From Nematostella vectensis (Eukaryota > Cnidaria > Anthozoa > Actiniaria > Edwardsiidae): a stretch of 64,000 nucleotides of DNA. Every line of letters begins with the position of its first letter. The first letter of the stretch is position 1. The translations under genes and the position numbers were made by a program. The notes beneath the pieces were generated by a model that was not told where the DNA came from, did no database searches, and saw nothing but the letters and a program-made list of their open reading frames with translations. The stretch is taken from NCBI RefSeq assembly GCF_932526225.1, contig NC_064047.1:2789501-2853500 (forward strand), read 5' to 3'. This document shows positions 1 to 13,000 of this stretch, piece after piece.

Positions 1-1054
1 CCCTCGTCGTCACTGATTGCCGTGGTCGTGATCTGTGGCGGCACGAGGTCGTGGTTGCCGTACTATGAGGGTGAAGAAGGCAATTAACATCTTTAGAGGG
101 TCAAGCAGTGGTAGAATAGAGGGCGATAAGAAGGGGAGGGTACAAGGGGGGAGGAATAGAGGGGAAGGAGATAGAGGTTGAGAGTTGAGGGAGAGCGATA
201 ACAGGACGGAAGGGGTGGAAAGTTATGCGATCTATGGCACTACGAGGTCGTGTAGTTGAAGGATGGGCCCGGGGATCAAGCAAATAAACTTACCTTTAGT
301 GGTAAGCCATCTATTGAATCTGCAACAATAAAATAAAGGGTAAGAAAACCCCACTTTTCCCTTTCTTTTTAGTTATTTTGCCCTCAACCTTAAACCTAAG
401 CGCTGTGCTTGGAGTCTAATTTTGCTTGGCGTTCTATTTTGAAGTCTGCGTATAGCTAGACGGCACAAAACCGGGTTATTACGAACACCTCATTCTGGTT
501 ATTACGAACACCTCACTATTACGGACATTTTGTCATTGTGCACCTCATGAATGAAACCAGTATACGTTAGAAATACAACTCATCTTTACCAACATTTCGT
601 TATCTCTACTGTTTACATGAAATTTTGTTATCAGAACACCTCACTATTACGGGCAAAACGGATATCTCGACATTACGGACACTTAAAAGGTCACTTCGTC
701 ATAACCTCGTTTTTACAACAGTTTCATTATCACCAACAACCACGTGACTTTGGATGCCTTGTTATCATGGTCACACAACTCGTTAATACGGACACTTCAA
801 CAATACAGAAAATGTAACTCCTTTTTGTTACTTCGGATAGCCTGGTTAAACCGGACATGATCGTAGTAGTAAAAATCGGATCCTTATACATCAGACACTT
901 TGTTACTAAAGAAATATAGTTGCAACGGACACTTATAATGGACGATTAATATCAGAGCATATATTACTATGACTATATATTACACGAGCATACAGATTGT
1001 TTAGACGCCATAATATGGGTACCGCTATCCTCAGCTTAAAACCGCGAAAAGAAG
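1..1054. other. 3' flank of Rab effector gene, no gene seen
   Basis: This stretch lies downstream of the stop codon of the minus-strand Rab effector. I see no convincing exon on either strand. No minus-strand AATAAA or ATTAAA signal is visible here, so the polyadenylation site may be non-canonical or the gene may have a further exon beyond the window edge. Confidence 0.4.
470..920. repeat. degenerate tandem repeat (attacggacac-type)
   Basis: Short motifs of the form attacggacac, ttacgaacacctc and similar recur irregularly about every 20-40 bases. The copies are diverged, so this looks like an old decayed minisatellite or an interspersed repeat with internal repetition. The small open frame at 551-817 crosses it and has no recognisable protein features. 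Confidence 0.45.
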
Positions 1055-4000
1055 CTAACAAAAGGTTAGTGACGAGCGCAGCAATCCAGGAGATATTCCT
1101 GTCATACCACGATCCATAGGAACAGGGGTAGCATCTCTGGCATCTCGATACGAGTCTCCTTCGTCAGAGTGGTCCGGGGAGGACTGGACAGGCGTGTTGA
1201 CGTCAGAATGGTTTGGCGTCTCTTTTGGCGTAAGAAACTCTCCGCTGGTAAAAGTGTCTAGGGAATCCGTGTCGAGTTGGCTGTCCTGTAAGAGAAGGTT
1301 TTGCGTTTGAAACTGCATAAGGTAGCCATGCGAATCTATTATTTGTAGTATATTGGTGTATTAAGCAGCCTGTGCCAGCCGCCATTTTGTCATCCTAGCA
1401 TAAGATACCAAGTGTGAAAAAGCATCAATGCCCATCGGCTGATCTGGAAAAGTTATTGCGATATTTTCGATTGAATTTGGTACATTTGGTAGTATTAAAC
1501 TTTGATTTAAGATGGTTATTTTGAGATTTTAGCATATTATATATTTCCAATATTAAATGAAAACAATAGCAAATGTGTGGCTGACAAAGGCTGTTTAAGT
1601 CTCAATTTAACGATATAGTAGTATAACAAGGGGTGGAAAAATCTTGGTTAATGGAGATTCACCAAAATCTCGTTATACGTCATACGTTATACGCCGTTAT
1701 ACAAAAAAATATCTATGAGGTTCCAATGAAGACTTTTACATTTTGTAAATTCAACTTCAATTCAAGTAAAAGGCAAAGTATACAATATCGAAGGAAAAAT
1801 GGGTATGACTGCGGTATAAGCCATACCACCTTAATCATAATCTAGAATGCATTAAAATTAATAAGAATGCAATTTTTAACCACCATGTTTTACCAGACAA
1901 TGTAGCACTTGCATGATGAAAGTTTACAAAGTGACTCTGTCACGAGTGACGTTAGATTCTCAATTTATAAGTCTTGTGGTTACGCGGCCGCCATTATGGC
2001 AAGCGACTATTGCAGTGCCGCAGATTTTGTTACCTGGGATCGCCAGGACTGTGCATCGTGATACGTGCCGCTCGTCTCCGAGCCCTGGTAACTAAGCCTA
2101 TGCTCCCCCTGGTAACCTGGCTTTAGCTCGTCTTGGTACCCAGACCTGTGGTCGACTTCGTACCCAGGCCCCTGTTTGTCCTCGTACGCAGGTCTCTGCT
2201 CGTCCTCAAAACTCGATGTTGCTGAATCCTTGTAATCAGGACTCTTATCTCCCTCGTACCCAAACTTTTGCTTGTCCTCGTACCCAGGCCTCTGCTCGAT
2301 CTCGAACCCATGTTTCTGCTCACCCTTGTACCCATGTCTCTGCTCGTCCTTATACCCATGTCTCTGCTCATCTTTGTACCCAGGTCTCTGCTCGTCTTCG
2401 TAACCATATTCGTCTCTATATTCGTGCTCAGGTTTATCATAGCTCGTCGCGTGACCGTTGGTAGTCTTATGTGTGAAGCTATAAAGAATAAAAGAGAATA
2501 GAAGAGTTCCATGAAAGGGGGCAAAACTAAAAGGAAGGATACAACGATACAGTCAATTATCGCACCATATATTTACGGGATTGGAACGTGGTCGTTAAAG
2601 TTATTGATTAAAATTTCGGGAGAAGAGAGGATGTTCGTAAATAATGCAGTCTGTTTTCGATATCCGTAAGCAAAATGCTTATTAGTGATAAATGAAAAAA
2701 AACATCCGAAGAAAGCAAATAATCCTTTCCTGCAAGGACATCGCAAGCAAGAGGAACGACTCTTTTGTACCTACCCTCCTTGGAGAGTCTAAGTAATGTT
2801 ATCCTAGGTACGCCACTAAAAAAGCAAACCAGGAAAGGTGTATCCCTAACTCACCCTTTAAGGTCCTCCATCTGCCCATCATACTTTGTGTCGCTCAGAG
2901 CATCGCTACTAGGACTACTTCGGTGATCCTTAAGGTAATCGAACACTGGTCGTTCTTCTTCGGACTCCTTCAGGTAATCGAATATTGGCCGGTTCTCTTG
3001 GTATCCACTACTATCTGTGTGTTCGGGTAATCGAAAAGCTGCAAAACGACAGTAGCAAATAATGAGTCTTGAATAAACTCATAAGCTCGTGATTTCAGAT
3101 TTCACGCATTACAGCCAACTCTCCTGTTTGGCCGTATGCGGACACCAATGGGAACCAATAGGAGACTTGCACTAAGGGATCACGTGACCTTTTCGGTGGC
3201 AAATTCAGGCCCAAAAAAAACAGAATTAATTGCGCCCGTCACGACAGAGAACGACGAAAAAAATATTTTAATGAAAATCATCCCTTTCTGGATGAATATG
3301 GCTTTATCCGTAAGCGCTGAATAAGTAGCTTTTTGCTGTTTTTATTTTACCGCCTGAGCACGCGCTAGTTTGCCACACAAAAAGTCACGTGATGTTTTAG
3401 CGCAAGTCCCCTATTGGGCGATTTTTTTTTTACAAAAATGCTAAAATGGCGTGTTTTCATTTAAGCGAGATACAGAGTAAAAGCGGATATTCAAGTGTCT
3501 ATATTTGGACAGTTGGGTGTAGATGCATAATGGCAGCGGTGACAGGCTGATATACAATTCAATATCTAATATTTTTTTGTAAATATCTGCTGAAGCTTAA
3601 TTTCTACTTCAACTTCTACATAGATGAAACGGCCAGTAGTGCTACCTGAGATTGAGTATTTTCATGGTGGGCCGGGTATGGAGCCTTGAGGAAAATATAC
3701 GTTAACTTCCAAGTATGGTACAATTATATTTAGATTTTTAGTTTATAGTTTAAGCTCACCGCAAAGAAGTTTACGTAGGGTCACGTGGCCTCCTTTACAT
3801 GACGTCATATTCTCGGCGGTGTTGATTTCAAAGAACGGCGGCATGAAATTTCGTGTTAGCGTTGAGAGACAGTACATTATTTCAAAGTAGAAAAAAATTC
3901 GAGAAAAAGTGAAGAGAGCGAGAAAGGAAATTAATGAAAAGAATATAAAGTCGTGCAAACATGATTTAAGGGTTTTTTAGAAACTCGAGTTTCGAAAGAC

Positions 4001-7000
4001 ATATTTATCGCAACCGCATGCTTACGAGGTTTTTATTGAAAGTGTCGAATAATTTAAATACTTTAACGGAGGTGTTCGTAATTAAAGAAAAGAGGACAAG
4101 TATTGGTTACAAACGCTTCAGAAACACGCACGAAGTTAAATCGCCGCCAAAGAAAGCTAGGACCAGAGGGATTACAGTAGGTGAGGGGAGGGGAGGGGAG
4201 GGAGGGGATAATTATCTGACGAGGATTATATTTCGTCGTTTGAATTATGTTCTGATGCCGTTTCCCAGGAGTGATCATTCCTTTTATTCCCAGCCAGCAT
4301 TGGTTAGGAATTTTATCACACGAATAATTGCCCGTATAACCGATCGGGACGATTTTTTCCCAAGCATCCGCTCCCACGCCCCAAAAAATATTCTCAGCGC
4401 AACTAGTTCGACTCCACAAATTTGCCAGCAGAACCATTCGGGACGATTTTTTCCCCAACAACAGGCCGAGGGGACTAACATCTTCACAACAGATCCGTTT
4501 TGTGCCCTTGTATATTGTGGACTTTAAAAGCACACTAGCATACACACATTGGCACCAGTCGGGCCAAGACGGGACGCTAGCACAGTCTATTACCCGTGCA
4601 GTTCGGCAACCATGGACAGCTGTTTCGTCCTTATTAGGACTCGTCAGCATGGCATAGCCGGTTTGCCTCAGTTAAACTTCGTCGGCTAGCGTCCCGTCTT
4701 GGCCCGACTGGTGCCAATGTGTGTATGCTAGTGTGCTTCTAAAGTCCACATTCTTGTATATTGGCTTGTTGGATTGCTCATCTGTGATTTTCAGACTAAG
4801 GTTTGTTTGAATTTTTGTTACAGTCGCATCGCCTAGCCCTCCTTCACCCCACCCCACCCCACCCAAGTCCAATCCCACCCCCGGTCCCTCCTGAGCTTTA
4901 CCAATCACCATATGGCTAGAACTGTTTACAAAGCGGAGGCTGCACATATACATGCTTGACTGTCATAACCCCATCCCCTCCCTCTCATCCCCTTTATTTT
5001 TTCTACAGCCGGATTCGTAGTAACCCTTATTTAATCAAACATTGCAGGCCTTTTATATTGTACGCGCTATTCCCAAAACGAGATAAATTTACGATATGGA
5101 TTCAACAACAAATTTGGCAGATTACAGTTAAACATGTCTTCTCCCGGAAAAATGAATTCGGCGAATAATGAGGCCCGTAGACTAGGGGGTGCTAGGAATG
5201 CGCACGCATTCCCCCGCGCCACCTATTTTTTCATGGGAGGTAGATTCTTATCCGGCTTACTTTGGTCGTATTCGCTGTGTGAGCTTGTAGAGCTTCCGCG
5301 GGAATCCACGCTTGTTTTCTTAGTCTCTTCTACTGTGCGAGTGTTGACCTCGACTGTAGGGTGGCCATTACTTTTGTAGTAGTTACTGTTCACCTCGTAT
5401 GGCTGATGACATTAATGTTGACATGGGTACCATACAAAGGCGAATCTGAGGGGTCCAAGGGTGGATCCTTGGGCAATGCTAGATCCACCACTTTGCCACA
5501 TGCTTGTAATAATCTCCTGATTTCGAGTGCAATGCATGAAGGATATTGTCTGGACTATGAATATAGTGACGATTATGTCTGGTGGTGATAATTTCTGAAC
5601 GTGATTGAGATGGTGATGAGAGAAAGTGTTGTGATGGTTGGTGAAGATAAAAATGATGGTGATGATAGTAGTGATGGCTGAGATAATGGTGGCAGTGGTG
5701 AAAGATGTTGGTGATGATACTGGTGATCATCATGATAGTGGTTGTGGTGGTGGATGATGGTGATGACATAGGTGGTGGCAGTAAAGATGGTCATGATGAT
5801 GGTTTAGATAATGACGATAGTTTGGGTAATGGGGGCATTGGTAGGTGATTGTATTCTAATCTGAGGTGGCGGGTGATAAGGATGGGGATGATAAATGAGG
5901 CAATTGTTGATGTTGTTGATGTTGTTGATGTTGATGTTGTTGATGTTGATGTTGTTGATGTTGATGATGTTGATGATGTTGATGATGTTGATGTTGTTGA
6001 TGTTGTTGATGATGTTGATGCTGATGACGTTGATGATGTTGATGATGTTGATGTTGATGATGTTAAAGTTCATGATGTTGATGTTGATGATATTGATGAT
6101 GTTGATGATGTTGATGTTGATGATGTTGATGATATTGATGATGTTGATGATGTTGATGATGTTGATGGTTGATGATGTTGATGTTGATGATGTTGATGAT
6201 ATTGATGATGTTGATGTTGATGATGTTGATGTTCATGATGTTGATTTTGATGTGGTAGCGGTGGCGGCGGTGGCGGCCATGGTTTCAGTGGTGGAGATGA
6301 TGATAGTAGTGATAGTGAGAAAGGTAGCAAGAAAAATCAAATGTCAATCAAAAAGATTGATGAGTGAAATACCTGGTCATCCTCGGCCTCTCTCAGGGGG
6401 GACATGTGCACGGCGACAGGGCGGTGAAGCTTCTCATGTTCTTTTAAATTGAGGTTTATTATTGGTGGGGGTGGAGGTTCAGCAATCACTGAGAACAAAT
6501 ACAAAACAACTGATTATTACAATAACAAGGAGAACAGAGGTAGAAAGTACCCAAGGCTTAAGCAGTAGATGGAGTGGTGTGGGGCTCAGCCCTACTTCCC
6601 TAACTTGAGTCTCACATAACTTCTGGGGCCAAGCGGGTGGGTGCACACACCCTGCCCACCCCCCTGTGTACACACGCCTGGAACACCCTGTCCACCCCCT
6701 GTGTACGCACGCCTGAAACATCCTATCCTGTCCATCTCCCTGTGTACACATGCCTGAAACACCTTGCCTACCCCACTGTGTACGCACACCTGGAACACCC
6801 TGCCCACCCCCCTGTGTACGCACGCCTGAAACACCCTGCCCATCCCCCTATGTACGCACGCCTGAAACACCCTGTCCATCCCCCTGTGTACGCACGCCTG
6901 GAACACCCTGCCCATCCCCCTTTGTACGCATGCCTGAAACACCCTGTCCATCCCCCTATGTACGCACGCCTGAAACACCCTGTCCATCCCCCTGTGTACA

Positions 7001-10000
7001 CACGCCTGGAACACCCTGCCCATCCCCCTTTGTACGCATGCCTGGAACACCCTGCCCATCCCCCCTGTGTACACACGCCTGAAACACCCTGCCCATCCCC
7101 CTGTGTACGCACGCCTGAAACACCCTGCCCACCCCCCTGTGTACACACGCCTGAAACACCCTGCCCACCCCCTGTGTACACACGCCTGAAACACCCTGTC
7201 CATCCCCCTGTGTACACACGCCTGAAACACCCTGCCCATCCCCCTGTGTACACACGCCTGAAACACCCTGCCCATCCCTCTGTGTACACACGCCTGAAAC
7301 ACCCTGCCCATCCCTCTGTGTACACACGCCTGAAACACCCTGTCCATCCCTCTGTGTACACACGCCTGAAACACCCTGCCCACCCCCCTGTGTACACACG
7401 CCTGAAACACCCTGCCCATCCCCCTGTGTACACACGCCTGAAACACCCTGCCCATCCCCCTGTGTACACACGCCTGAAACACCCTGCCCATCCCTCTGTG
7501 TACACACGCCTGGAACACCCTGCCCACCCCCCTGTGTACACACGCCTGAAACACCCTGCCCACCCCCCTGTGTACACACGCCTGAAACACCCTGTCCATC
7601 CCCCTGTGTACGCACACCTGAAACACCCTGCCCATCCCCCTGTGTACACACGCCTGAAACACCCTGTCCATCCCCCTGTGTACGCACACCTGAAACACCC
7701 TGCCCATCCTCCTGTGTACACACGCCTGAAACACCCTGTCCATCCCCCTGTGTACGCACGCCTGAAACACCCTGTCCATCCCCCCTGTGTACGCACGCCT
7801 GAAACACCCTGCCCATTCCCCTGTGTATACTCGCCTGAAACACCCTGCCCATCCCCCTGTGTATACTCGCCTGAAACACCCTGCCCATCCCCCTGTGTAC
7901 ACACGCCTGAAACACCCTGTCCACCCCCTGTGTACACTCGCCTGAAACACCCTACCCATCCCTCTGTGTACACACGCCTGGAACACCCTGCCCACCCCAC
8001 TGTGTACACACGCCTGGAACACCCTGCCCACCCCCCTGTGTACACACGCCTGAAACACCCTGCCCACCCCCCTGTGTACACACGCCTGGAACACCCTGCC
8101 CACCCCCCTGTGTACACACGCCTGGAACACCCTGCCCACCCCCCTGTGTACACACGCCTGGAACACCCTGTCCATCCCCCTGTGTACACACGCCTGAAAC
8201 ACCCTGCCCATCCCCCTGTGTACACACGCCTGAAACACCCTACCCATCCCCCTGTGTATGCACGCCTGGAACACCCTGCCCATCCCTCTGTGTATGCACG
8301 CCTGAAACACCCTGCCCATCCCCCTGTGTACACACGCCTGAAACACCCTGCCCACCCCCCTGTACACACGCCTGGAACACCCTGCCCATCCCCCTGTGTA
8401 CGCACGCCTGAAACACCCTGCACATCCCCCTGTGTACGCATGCCTGAAACACCCTGCCCACCCCCCTGTGTACACACGCCTGGAACACCCTGCCCATCCC
8501 CCTGTGTATGCACACCTGGAACACCCTGCCCACCCCCCTGTGTACACACGCCTGAAACACCCTGCCCATCCCCCTGTGTACACTTGCCTGAAACACCCTG
8601 CCCACCCCCCTGTGTACACACGCCTGGAACACCCTGCCCATCCCCCTGTGTACACACGCCTGGAACACCCTGCCCATCCCTCTGTGTACACACGCCTGGA
8701 ACACCCTGCCCATCCCTCTGTGTACACACGCCTGAAACACCCTGTCCATCCCCCTGTGTACACACGCCTGGAACACCCTGTCCACCCCCCTGTGTACACT
8801 CGCCTGAAACACCCTGCCCATCCCCCTGTGTACACACGCCTGGAACACCCTGCCCATCCCCCTGTGTACACTCGCCTGAAACACCCTGCCCATCCCCCTG
8901 TGTACACACGCCTGAAAAACCCTGCCCATCCCCCTGTGTACACTCGCCTGAAACACCCTGCCCATCCCTCTGTGTACACACGCCTGAAACACCCTGCCCA
9001 CCCCCCTGTGTACACACGCCTGGAACACCCTGAACATCCCCCTGTGTACACTCGCCTGAGACACCCTGCCCACCCCCCCTGTGTACACACGCCTGGAACA
9101 CCCTGCCCATCCCCCTGTGTACACTCGCCTGGAACACCCTGAACATCCCCCTGTGTACACACGCCTGGAACACCCTGCCCACCCCCCTGTGTACACACGC
9201 CTGGAACACCCTGCCCACCCCCCTGTGTACACACGCCTGCAACACCCTGCCCATCCCCCCTGTGTACGCACGCCTGGAACACCCTGTCCATCCCCCTGTG
9301 TACGCACGCCTGAAACACCCTGTCCATCCTCCTGTGTACACACGCCTGGAACACCCTGTCCATCCCCCTGTGTACACTCGCCTGAAACACCTTGCCCATC
9401 CCCCTGTGTACACACGCCTGAAACACCCTGCCCATCCCTCTGTGTACACACGCCTGGAACACCCTGTACATCCCCCTGTGTACGCACGCCTGAAACACCC
9501 TGTACATCCCCCTGTGTACGCACGCCTGGAACACCCTGTCCATCCCCGTGTACGCACGCCTGGAACACCCTGTCCATCCCCCTGTGTACACACGCCTGGA
9601 ACACCCTGCCCATCCCCCTGTGTACACTCGCCTGAAACACCCTACCCATCCCCCTCTGTACACACGCCTGAAACACCCTGCCCATCCCTTTGTGTACACA
9701 CGCCTGAAACACCCTACCCATCCCCCGTGTACACACGCCTGAAACACCCTACCCATCCCCCTGTGTACACACGCCTGAAACACCCTGCCCATCCCTCTGT
9801 GTACACACGCCTGAAACACCCTGCCCATCCCCCTGTGTACACTCGCCTGAAACACCCTACCCATCCCCCTGTGTACACACGCCTGAAACACCCTGCCCAT
9901 CCCTCTGTGTACACACGCCTGAAACACCCTACCCATCCCCCTGTGTACACACGCCTGGAACACCCTGCCCATCCCCCTGTGTACACTCGCCTGAAACACC

Positions 10001-13000
10001 CTGCCCATCCCCCTGTGTACACTCGCCTGAAACACCCTACCCATCCCCCTGTGTACACACGCCTGAAACACCCTGCCCATCCCTCGTGTACACACGCCTG
10101 GAACACCCTGCCCATCCCCCCTGTGTACGCACGCCTGAAACACCCTGCCCATCCCCCTGTGTACACACGCCTGAAACACCCTGCCCATCCCCCCTGTGTA
10201 CGCACGCCTGGAACACCCTGCCCATACCCCTGTGTACGCACGCCTGAAACATCCTGCCCACCCCCCTGTGTACGCACGCCTGGAACACCCTGCCCATCCC
10301 TCTGTGTACACACGCCTGGAACACCCTGCCCATCCCCCCTGTGTACACACGCCTGGAACACCCTGCCCATCCCCCTGTGTACGCACGCCTGGAACACCCT
10401 GTCCATCCCTCTGTTTACGCATGCCTGAAACACCCTGCCCATCCCCCTGTGTACACACGCCTGGAACACCCTGCCCATCCCCCTGTGTACACTCGCCTGA
10501 AACACCCTGTCCATCCCCCTGTGTACACACGCCTGAAACACCCTGCCCATCCCCCTGTGTACGCACACCTGGAACACCCTGCCCACCCCCCTGTGTACAC
10601 TTGCCTGAAACACCCTGCCCATCCCCCTGTGTACACTCGCCTGAAACACCCTGTCCATCCCCCTGTGTACACTCGCCTGAAACACCCTGCCCATCCCCCT
10701 GTGTACACTCGCCTGAAACACCCTGCCCATCCCCCTGTGTACACTCGCCTGAAACACCCTACCCATCCCCCTGTGTACACACGCCTGAAACACCCTGCCC
10801 ATCCCCCTGTGTACGCACACCTGGAACACCCTGCCCACCCCCCTGTGTACACAAGCCTGAAACACCCTGCCCATCCCCCTGTGTACGCACACCTGGAACA
10901 CCCTGCCCATCCCCCTGTGTACGCACGCCTGAAACACCCTGCCCATCCCCCTGTGTACACACGCCTGGAACACCCTGTCCATCCCAATTTGTATGTACGC
11001 ATGGAACACCCTGCCCATCCCCCTGTGTACACACGCCTGAAACACCCTGCACATCCCCCTGTGTACACACGCCTGAAACACCCTGCCCATCCCCCTGTGT
11101 ACACACGCCTGGAACACCCTGCCCATCCCCCTGTGTACACACGCCTGGAACACCCTGCTCACCCCCCTGTGTACACACGCCTGAAACACCCTGTCCATCC
11201 CCCTGTGTACACACGCCTGAAACACCCTGCCCATCCCTCTGTGTACACACGCCTGAAACACCCTGCCCATCCCCCTGTTAACACACGCCTGGAACACCCT
11301 GTCCATCCCCCTTTGTACGTACGCCTGGAACACCCTGCCCATCCCCCTGTGTACACACGCCTGAAACACACTGCACATCCCCCTGTGTACACACGCCTGA
11401 AACACCCTGCCCATCCCTCTGTGTACACACGCCTGAAACACCCTGCCCATCCCCCTGTGTACACACGCCTGGAACACCCTGACCATCCCCCTGTGTACAC
11501 ACGCCTGGAACACCCTGTCCATCCCCCTGTGTACACACGCCTGGAACACCCTGCCCATCCCCCTGTGTACACACGCCTGGAACACCCTGCCCATCCCCCT
11601 GTGTATGCACGCCTGAAACACCCTGTCCATCCCCCTGTGTACACTCGCCTGAAACACCCTGTACATCCCCCTTTGTACGCATGCCTGGAACACCCTGCCC
11701 ATCCCCCTTGTGTACGCACGCCTGAAACACCCTGCCCATCCCCCTGTGTACACACGCCTGGAACACCCTGCCCATCCCCCTTTGTACGCATGCCTGGAAC
11801 ACCCTGTACATCCCCCTTTGTACGACGCCTGGAACACCCTGTACATCCCCCTTTGTACACACGCCTGGAACACCCTGCCCATCCCCCTGTGTACACACGC
11901 CTGAAACACCCTGCCCATCCCTCTGTGTACACACGCCTGGAACACCCTGCCCACCCCCCTGTGTACACACGCCTGAAACACCCTGCCCACCCCCCTGTGT
12001 ACACACGCCTGGAACACCCTGCCCATCCCCCTGTGTATGCACGCCTGAAACACCCTGCCCATCCCCCTGTGTACGCACGCCTGAAACACCCTGCCCATCC
12101 CCCTGTGTACACACGCCTGAAACACCCTGCACATCCCCCTGTGTACACACGCCTGAAACACCCTGCCCATCCCTCTGTGTACACACGCCTGGAACACCCT
12201 GCCCATCCCCCTGTGTACACACGCCTGAAACACCCTGCCCATCCCCCTGTGTACACACGCCTGAAACACCCTGCCCATCCCTCTGTGTACACACGCCTGA
12301 AACACCCTGCACATCCCCCTGTGTACACACGCCTGAAACACCCTGCCCATCCCTCTGTGTACACACGCCTGGAACACCCTGCCCATCCCCCTGTGTACAC
12401 ACGCCTGGAACACCCTGCCCATCCCCCTGTGTACACTCGCCTGAAACACCTTGCCCATCCCCCTGTGTACACACGCCTGAAACACCCTGCACATCCCCCT
12501 GTGTACACACGCCTGAAACACCCTGCCCATCCCTCTGTGTACACACGCCTGGAACACCCTGCCCATCCCCCTGTGTATGCACGCCTGAAACACCCTGCCC
12601 ATCCCCCTGTGTACGCACGCCTGAAACACCCTGCCCATCCTCCTGTGTACACACGCCTGAAACACCCTGCCCATCCCTCTGTGTACACACGCCTGGAACA
12701 CCCTGCCCATCCCCCTGTGTATGCACGCCTGAAACACCCTGCCCATCCCCCTGTGTACGCACGCCTGAAACACCCTGCCCATCCCCCTGTGTACACACGC
12801 CTGGAACACCCTGCCCATCCCCCTGTGTACGCACGCCTGAAACACCTTGCACATCCCCCTGTGTACACACGCCTGAAACACCCTGCCCATCCCTCTGTGT
12901 ACACACGCCTGGAACACCCTGCCCATCCCCCTGTGTATGCACGCCTGAAACACCCTGCCCATCCCCCTGTGTACGCACGCCTGAAACACCCTGCCCATCC

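Noticed and set aside
3743-3958. 71-residue minus-strand frame rich in Phe and Leu
   Set aside because: It lies in an AT-rich part of a Rab effector intron, has no splice sites in phase with the neighbouring exons, and resembles no known protein.
4018-4650. Open frames of 169 and 195 codons on opposite strands
   Set aside because: They overlap each other and the inverted repeat with its ribozyme, lack domain signals, and fall within an intron.
5804-6452. Asp/Val, Met/Leu and His/Gln-rich proteins
   Set aside because: Translations of a GAT/GTT microsatellite in different frames.
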